Part shown: positions 5,849-9,680 of the stretch, in pieces | Numbering within the stretch: the stretch's first letter is position 1 | Layout of the letters: each line of letters opens with the position of its first letter | DNA from: Ruminococcoides intestinihominis | Lineage (GTDB): Bacteria; Bacillota; Clostridia; Oscillospirales; Acutalibacteraceae | NCBI RefSeq assembly: GCF_040096285.1 | Contig: NZ_JBBMEY010000056.1 | Location: 1-9,680, forward strand | DNA length: 9,680 bases | Direction of reading: 5' to 3' | Position numbers and translations under genes: made by a program | The notes under the pieces: model-generated | Told to the model about the DNA's origin: nothing | Database searches by the model: none | What the model saw: the letters and a program-made list of their open reading frames with translations, nothing else

Positions 5849-6796
5849 TTATCTATAATAATCTGCCTTATAATTATTCCACAATTCTTCTACTTTAGAA
5901 GTGGAATTTTCTTCCTTTGCCTTAGAGATTGGCTCAATGTATTCATTAAACATCTTCTTTGTTCTTTCAAAGAAGTAGTGCTTTAAGTCCTTAAAATCAT
6001 CAAAACCAAATGCAACAATCATAATAGCAAAGTCGTCTTTTGCAAATTCACCAACAAGTCTTCTTAGTAAGCTTTCCCACTGAGCAACATTCTTTGCTCT
6101 GTTAAGTGTATAAAGTAAAGCATACTCAAATTCCATTGGTGTTGCAAAGCTACCATAAGCACCGTCTGTTGCAGTTACTAAAATAGTAGGTGCATCTGTT
6201 CTGACTGTTTTAATATTAATCTTAAAGTCAGTTTCAGCATTTACAAGGTTAATAACTCTTGGTTTCTTAGTTTCATCAATAGGACTAATCTGTTCAACAA
6301 CATCATCCTCTGTAATCTGACAAAGACCGTTCTTGTCAAGGAAATAACCTCTACTGTTACCTGCCCAAAGATACTCAAACATAATGCTGTCTTTCTTGCT
6401 ATAATCACAAGCAATGATACTTGCAGTTGTTGGTACTAAAGCAGTATCCTGATTATCGGCAAAGTTCTTCTTTACCTTATCAATATATTTCTTTAGGTCG
6501 GAAGTCAGCTTAATGCTATCCATTTCACTAAAAGTAAAGTTACCGTTTTGGAACATTTTTATTGTGCTTTCTGCTGCCAATCTACTGGCAATATAGCCAC
6601 CGGTTCTTGTGCCTAGCTTTGAGTATGTAGTTGAGTCCATCTCACCAAAGCCATCAAACACACCGATAAAACCACCATTGTCGTTGAAACAATAGCTATA
6701 GCTGTCTTCATCTCTGCCTTCACTGCCACGACCTGTAACAGATAGGGCAATGTTTAATTTTCTAATGCCCATTTTTACATCCTTATAATTCTCCAT
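5849..6796 (-). CDS. Divergent PP2C-family phosphatase-like protein
   Basis: PP2C (PPM) fold protein of 315 residues, predicted cytosolic. Main motifs align in order: RDED (28-31) in place of RxxNED, FDGFG (47-51) in place of FDGMGG, PTTAS (122-126), WAGNSRG (144-150) in place of VGDSRxY, ATDGAYG (209-215) in place of SDGL, and KDDFAIMIV (253-261) in place of DNITVVV. The core metal-binding aspartates D48, D211 and D254 remain, but the GDSR aspartate is Asn (N147) and the motif-1 arginine is shifted. Activity may be altered or lost. A C-terminal extension (about 265-315) is helical and charged. I chose the ATG at 6796 with AGAGG upstream; an ATG at 6772 with AAGGATG upstream is a real alternative. 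It is first in the operon from the 6872-6900 promoter and next to a canonical PP2C gene. Confidence 0.85.
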   Translation of the reverse strand: MENYKDVKMGIRKLNIALSVTGRGSEGRDEDSYSYCFNDNGGFIGVFDGFGEMDSTTYSKLGTRTGGYIASRLAAESTIKMFQNGNFTFSEMDSIKLTSDLKKYIDKVKKNFADNQDTALVPTTASIIACDYSKKDSIMFEYLWAGNSRGYFLDKNGLCQITEDDVVEQISPIDETKKPRVINLVNAETDFKINIKTVRTDAPTILVTATDGAYGSFATPMEFEYALLYTLNRAKNVAQWESLLRRLVGEFAKDDFAIMIVAFGFDDFKDLKHYFFERTKKMFNEYIEPISKAKEENSTSKVEELWNNYKADYYR

Positions 6797-6871
6797 AAAT
6801 ACCTCTGCCCTAAAATACAATCTTATTTTTCTATATATCTACAATATCAAACATATTTTGCATATAAATTC

Positions 6872-6900
6872 ATTATACAAAAACTAGTTTATTTCATCAA
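6872..6900 (-). promoter_or_regulatory. Sigma-A promoter of the divergent PP2C / zinc-ribbon operon
   Basis: Minus strand -35 TTGATG (6895-6900), 17-bp spacer and perfect -10 TATAAT (6872-6877). Predicted start is near 6865, leaving about a 68-nt untranslated leader before the ATG at 6796. It lies directly downstream of the PP2C terminator, so this operon is independently transcribed. With no terminator seen after 3407, its transcript could extend into the Rrf2 gene. Confidence 0.8.
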
Positions 6901-6921
6901 TGATTATGACTATTTTGTAAT

Positions 6922-6970
6922 AATAAAAAAGTTAACAAGAAAATACATAAGTTGTACTAACTTGTTAACT
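6922..6970 (-). terminator. Rho-independent terminator overlapping the PP2C stop codon
   Basis: On the minus strand, perfect 10-bp arms AGTTAACAAG (6970-6961) and CTTGTTAACT (6939-6930) enclose a 21-nt loop and are followed by TTTTTTATTATT. The 5' arm is inside the last codons of the PP2C gene and the stop codon (6957-6959) is in the loop, so a ribosome finishing translation would interfere with folding. The stem is AT-rich, so efficiency may be moderate. Confidence 0.75.
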
Positions 6971-7727
6971 CCTCTAATTCACACACAATAACTGTAATGT
7001 TGTCGTTACTTCCTTGCCCTAATGCTTGGGAAACCAAAATATCCGATGCATCAGTTACCGACTGTGCTACATGACAAAGAACCCCTACTTCTTCATCATT
7101 AAGTTTTTCTGTTAAGCCATCGGAACAAATAATATATCTGTCACCGTTACAATACTCTTCTGTAGAAAGTGCCGGTGAAAATTCCTTTTCTTCTTCACCC
7201 ATACCAACATACTGAGTAATAATATTTTTGAAAGACTTAAGTTCTTCCGGCAACACATGGTCAACAGACAACTGTTCTATCTTTCCGTTTCGCACTTTAT
7301 AAATTCTTGAGTCACCAACATTGCCTATAGAAATTTCATTCTTTCCAAAGACAATTCCGGCAAATGTTGTACCCATATGCTCAAGCTGATTTTCTTCAGC
7401 ATAAGTATGAACCTTGATGTTCATTTCCTTTGCACATTCAAGTATATGGTCTGAAAGGCTTTTGCTTTCGTCCCCGAAGTTATAATTCCTTGCAACATCA
7501 GTAGCCATTGAAGAAGCAACCTCACCTTGCTCTCCACCACCCATACCGTCAAAGACAGCTAGGATTTTACTATCGTCACTGAGAATTTCTCCATAATAAG
7601 AGAAATCTTCTTCATCATTTATATCTCTTGAATGTCCGTCACAAAGCAAATTATCTTCATTATTTTTACGAACATTTCCTGTTGTACTCATTGCGTGATA
7701 TTTAATTCTGTAATGCTTATTTTCCAT
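6957..7727 (-). CDS. PP2C-family serine/threonine protein phosphatase (Stp/PrpC-like)
   Basis: Cytosolic metal-dependent phosphatase expected to remove phosphate from Ser/Thr residues, normally opposing a PknB/PrkC-type kinase. The 256-residue protein has standard bacterial length and intact motifs: R20 and E24-D25 in VRKNNEDN, VFDGMGGG (58-65) with D60 and G61, MGTTFAG (118-124), NVGDSRIY (136-143) with D139, CSDGL (201-205) with D203, and NDNITVIV (241-248) with D242. There is no membrane segment or extra domain. ATG at 7727 is preceded by a GGTGAT-like ribosome site. It forms a single-gene unit with its own promoter and terminator. Unlike the usual prpC-prkC arrangement, no kinase, GTPase or RNA-methyltransferase gene lies beside it; its neighbours are a divergent PP2C and membrane proteins. 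Confidence 0.94.
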   Translation of the reverse strand: MENKHYRIKYHAMSTTGNVRKNNEDNLLCDGHSRDINDEEDFSYYGEILSDDSKILAVFDGMGGGEQGEVASSMATDVARNYNFGDESKSLSDHILECAKEMNIKVHTYAEENQLEHMGTTFAGIVFGKNEISIGNVGDSRIYKVRNGKIEQLSVDHVLPEELKSFKNIITQYVGMGEEEKEFSPALSTEEYCNGDRYIICSDGLTEKLNDEEVGVLCHVAQSVTDASDILVSQALGQGSNDNITVIVCELEELTS

Positions 7728-7760
7728 ATAATCACCGCAAAATCCCTATTGTTTTACAAT

Positions 7761-7789
7761 ATTATAACACATCAACAACAAAATTGCAA
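7761..7789 (-). promoter_or_regulatory. Promoter of the PP2C phosphatase gene (extended -10)
   Basis: Minus strand -35 TTGCAA (7784-7789, four of six), 17-bp spacer, and perfect -10 TATAAT (7761-7766) preceded by TGT, giving the extended TGnTATAAT form. Predicted start is near 7754, about 27 nt before the ATG. A small inverted repeat TATTGT/ACAATA (7747-7761) lies over the start region; I do not assign it a function. Confidence 0.8.
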
Positions 7790-7806
7790 CCTACCCACTA
7801 AAACAC

Positions 7807-7838
7807 AAAAAAGCAGTTCCTTTTTTGTAGAAACTGCT
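7807..7838 (-). terminator. Rho-independent terminator of the 7858-9120 gene
   Basis: Minus strand stem AGCAGTTTC / GGAACTGCT (7838-7830 with 7820-7812, one G-U pair), 9-nt loop, then TTTTTT running to 7807. It lies 19 bp after the stop codon and just upstream of the PP2C promoter, so the two genes are separate transcripts. Confidence 0.88.
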
Positions 7839-7857
7839 CAATTGAAATATTTACTGT

Positions 7858-9120
7858 TTACATTATATAATCGGCAACTGCCTTACCTACATCTTCACCT
7901 AAAACTGAACGAAGAACAAATGAAACTGAGGTTTTGAAGATACCATTTATAGAGTCCTTAAACTCTGCACCACCTGACTGTACCTTTGATTTATCCACCT
8001 TAATGTCACTTACATTAGGAGTATCACTAATCAGCAGTTCACCATATAAAGTGCTTTTGTTACCGATTGAAAGGTACTTCTTGTCACCTATTGTAAATGT
8101 ACCGATATTGGTGTTGTCATTTACTCTGTTTACAATCTCATTGTCATAGTAGTAAACCTTATACACAATATCCTTGTCCTTTTTATTAGCAAGGTTCTTT
8201 GCATTATCCTCTAAAGTTTCTGCAATAGTTTTAGGGTCAAATTTATCACTTTTACCACCCAGCACATTGTAGTAAATATACTTAGTAACCTTCTGAGTTT
8301 CCTCATCGGATTTCATTTTATCTGCAACACTTGAAAGTATATTGGCAAACAGCTTGTTGTTGAAAGTAAAGGTAGTTACATCACATTCCATACCCTTAAA
8401 TTCTTCGGTGCTTTCCTTAATAAAACCATCTTCGATTTTACCTGAAATACATTCCTTTGAGAATGTATATGCCCACTTTGCAAGTTCAATTTTTCCTACT
8501 TCATAATCTTCTTTATTTACAGTAGTAGGTACTGTTGTTGAAGTAGCAGTTGTTGTAGTTGCAGTTGCAGTAGTAGTTTTCTTCTTATTATTTTTGTTAC
8601 TTGATGAACTTTTCTTTTTAGGGGCTTTTTCCTTAAGATTTATAACATAAGGCTCACTCTCATTAATTGAAGAAGAAAGGTAGTTACCGTCAATAAGCAA
8701 CTCATAATCCATAATGTTGAAAACATTGAACTCTGCCTTTAACTTATCCTTTTCAACTGACCTTTCAACATCAACTGCAATGTCGGAAGAATCAGCACCT
8801 GTAAATGAAAGAATAGATTTATAATCCTGACCTAAAGCAAGGTTGCCTTTTACAGAAAAATCTTCACTTGCAATAGCAGAAATATTCATACCTTCTTTGT
8901 AAACATAATAATTTACCGGTCCTAAAATTGCCTTTAGAATTTGGTTTCTCAGTGCGTAGCAAGTAACACCACCACCAATAATCAGCACCAAAACAACAAT
9001 TAAAATAATACCGGCAGGTCGCTTAAAGAAAGGCTTTTTTGTTTTCTTTTTCTTCGGAACTTTTTCCACATTTTCTTCATCAAATGTGAAAAAGTCCTTT
9101 TCAGTTTTATTTTCTTCCAT
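7858..9120 (-). CDS. Single-pass membrane protein of unknown function with Thr-rich linker
   Basis: Not recognised as a named family. The 420-residue protein has a short acidic N-terminus, a basic stretch (VPKKKKTKKPFFKR, 21-34), one transmembrane helix (about 35-56) and a large region predicted to be outside the cell. That region consists of a first domain (about 70-165), a Lys/Ser/Thr-rich linker (about 166-203, with KKKTTTATATTTT) and a second domain (about 205-420) rich in beta-type segments. Two cysteines, C224 and C246, lie in the second domain. The linker resembles that of the zinc-ribbon protein at 3407-4381. I chose the ATG at 9120 because the promoter at 9151-9179 would start transcription near 9144, which excludes an ATG at 9162; AGTAGG lies 7 nt upstream. 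An ATG at 9138 is possible but would have almost no leader. Confidence 0.8.
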   Translation of the reverse strand: MEENKTEKDFFTFDEENVEKVPKKKKTKKPFFKRPAGIILIVVLVLIIGGGVTCYALRNQILKAILGPVNYYVYKEGMNISAIASEDFSVKGNLALGQDYKSILSFTGADSSDIAVDVERSVEKDKLKAEFNVFNIMDYELLIDGNYLSSSINESEPYVINLKEKAPKKKSSSSNKNNKKKTTTATATTTTATSTTVPTTVNKEDYEVGKIELAKWAYTFSKECISGKIEDGFIKESTEEFKGMECDVTTFTFNNKLFANILSSVADKMKSDEETQKVTKYIYYNVLGGKSDKFDPKTIAETLEDNAKNLANKKDKDIVYKVYYYDNEIVNRVNDNTNIGTFTIGDKKYLSIGNKSTLYGELLISDTPNVSDIKVDKSKVQSGGAEFKDSINGIFKTSVSFVLRSVLGEDVGKAVADYIM

Positions 9121-9150
9121 ACCTAAACCTACTTCCATAATTATGTTTAC

Positions 9151-9179
9151 AATATATAACATATTTCTGCATTAGTCAA
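9151..9179 (-). promoter_or_regulatory. Sigma-A promoter of the 7858-9120 gene
   Basis: Minus strand -35 TTGACT (9174-9179, five of six), 17-bp spacer, -10 TATATT (9151-9156, five of six). Start expected near 9144, about 24 nt before the chosen ATG at 9120. A further TATAAT lies upstream (around 9187-9192) without a good -35 partner. Confidence 0.75.
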
Positions 9180-9246
9180 TAAAAGCATTATACTTTATTT
9201 TATCCCATTAATTATAAAATTTAAGATTATTTCTCTATGATTATAA

Positions 9247-9275
9247 GAAATCCTCCCCATAACGGAGAGGATTTC
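9247..9275. other. Hairpin GAAATCCTC / GAGGATTTC
   Basis: Perfect 9-bp inverted repeat with an 11-nt loop. On the minus strand it is followed by TTATAATCATAG and on the plus strand by AAGAAAGG, so neither side has a strong T-tract. It could be a weak minus-strand terminator for transcription arriving from the right, or a remnant of a dispersed repeat. No gene in the window needs it. Confidence 0.5.
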
Positions 9276-9548
9276 AAGAAAGGGTATGAGAACGATTATT
9301 ATCTCTTGTACTTTAATTTATTGCATATTTTATTTAAGCATTTTAATTCTATTTTTTCTTAACTGTTTTTGCTTATCTATTTTCTTAGATATTCATATTA
9401 AATAATTTTACTTATTCTATGCATTTGTGCTAACCTTTTATTTGGTCTTCTATATATAATACTTTTCAAACCCACAAAAGGTCGCAAAATTTTTAATTCT
9501 TTTATTTTTAGTTTTTTAATTTTGATTATGGGTAAAGGCTAGAATGAT

Positions 9549-9609
9549 AAATTTGGGTTTTCAATTTTGTTTCTGCGTTACGATAAATTAGTTTTGCAAA
9601 TTTGGGTTT
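9549..9609. repeat. 12-nt direct repeat AAATTTGGGTTT, two copies
   Basis: Exact copies at 9549-9560 and 9598-9609, start to start 49 bp. They lie in an AT-rich stretch just before the right-edge hairpin repeat and may belong to the same dispersed element. Only two copies are visible, so chance in AT-rich sequence cannot be excluded. Confidence 0.4.
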
Positions 9610-9647
9610 GTAGGGCTAAATGTAAAGTGTTAAATTTCAGCAAATAA

Positions 9648-9680
9648 GGCTCCCTTGTGTAAAGGGAGCTGTCGCTTGTA
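9648..9680. repeat. Start of a dispersed hairpin repeat (truncated by window edge)
   Basis: GGCTCCCTT-GTGTA-AAGGGAGCT forms an 8-bp perfect stem (9649-9656 with 9662-9669) with a G-T extension, followed by GTCGC. I recall very similar strings (GGCTCCCTT, GTGTAAAGGGAGCTGTCGC and a further hairpin ending in GAGGGATTGT) as dispersed intergenic repeats in gut Clostridia genomes. The second half would lie beyond 9680, so type and length cannot be fixed from here. It has the shape of a MITE- or REP-like element. Confidence 0.55.

Larger units (their letters stand above)
9181..9680. other. Non-coding AT-rich region, no gene found
   Basis: About 500 bp with no open reading frame of useful length, no tRNA-like cloverleaf and no clear promoter on either strand. 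It holds a 9-bp hairpin at 9247-9275, long T-rich runs (about 9290-9530), a 12-nt direct repeat near 9549 and 9598, and a GC-richer hairpin repeat at the right edge. It separates the last minus-strand gene from whatever lies to the right. Confidence 0.7.

Noticed and set aside
5528..5858. Frames on both strands over the start of the LRR protein
   Set aside because: They overlap the zinc ribbon and membrane helix coding region; hydrophobicity reflects the other frame of the helix.
7632..8149. Plus-strand frames at 7632-7937 and 7934-8149
   Set aside because: They run across a terminator, a promoter and the ends of two supported minus-strand genes.
8520..8590. Possible microsatellite or CRISPR-like repetition in the GTTGTAGTAGC region
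   Set aside because: It is the Thr-rich linker of the membrane protein; no regular unit or spacers. The same applies to 3820-3910.

Overview
The window is AT-rich, and every gene I can support lies on the minus strand. Gene style suggests a gut-type member of the Firmicutes/Clostridia, probably Oscillospirales/Ruminococcaceae: a clostridial nifS-nifU pair under an Rrf2 regulator, consensus sigma-A promoters, single-pass membrane proteins with Thr-rich linkers, and zinc-ribbon plus BspA-type leucine-rich proteins. This placement is inferred from gene style; no phylogenetic marker was compared.

Layout, read in the direction of transcription (right to left). (a) 9121-9680 has no gene. It holds hairpins, a short direct repeat and, at the right edge, the start of a hairpin repeat cut by the window. 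(b) 9120-7858 is a single-pass membrane protein of unknown function with its own promoter and terminator. (c) 7727-6957 is a canonical PP2C Ser/Thr phosphatase with its own promoter and a terminator that overlaps its stop codon. (d) A TTGATG-N17-TATAAT promoter at 6872-6900 starts a tight run of three genes: a divergent PP2C-like protein, a zinc-ribbon/membrane/leucine-rich-repeat protein and a zinc-ribbon/membrane/Thr-linker protein. (e) After only 26 bp comes the Fe-S and tRNA-modification block: an IscR-like Rrf2 regulator, a TcdA-type tRNA t6A dehydratase, cysteine desulfurase NifS and scaffold NifU, closed by a strong terminator at 435-460. (f) 1-270 carries a perfect-consensus promoter (TTGACA-N17-TATAAT) behind A-tracts, and a leader with a boxA-like element. 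This is the typical start of an rRNA operon whose 16S gene would lie just beyond the left edge.

How the parts work together: NifS takes sulfur from cysteine and NifU assembles Fe-S clusters. The Rrf2 protein has four clustered cysteines and probably senses Fe-S status. The sharpest regulatory signal is at nifS, not at the regulator: two identical-geometry operators (TTCCTA-N9-TAGGAA, 36 bp apart) bracket the nifS promoter. One surrounds the -35 box and the other covers the expected transcription start. TcdA lies between regulator and desulfurase, linking sulfur trafficking to tRNA modification.

The PP2C and zinc-ribbon membrane genes look like an undescribed signalling module. It has a cytosolic phosphatase, a divergent phosphatase relative with an altered GDSR motif, and two proteins placing a zinc ribbon inside the cell and a sensor-like domain outside. 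No kinase is in the window. This is the best candidate here for a new system, but the functional link is inference from gene order and domain architecture.
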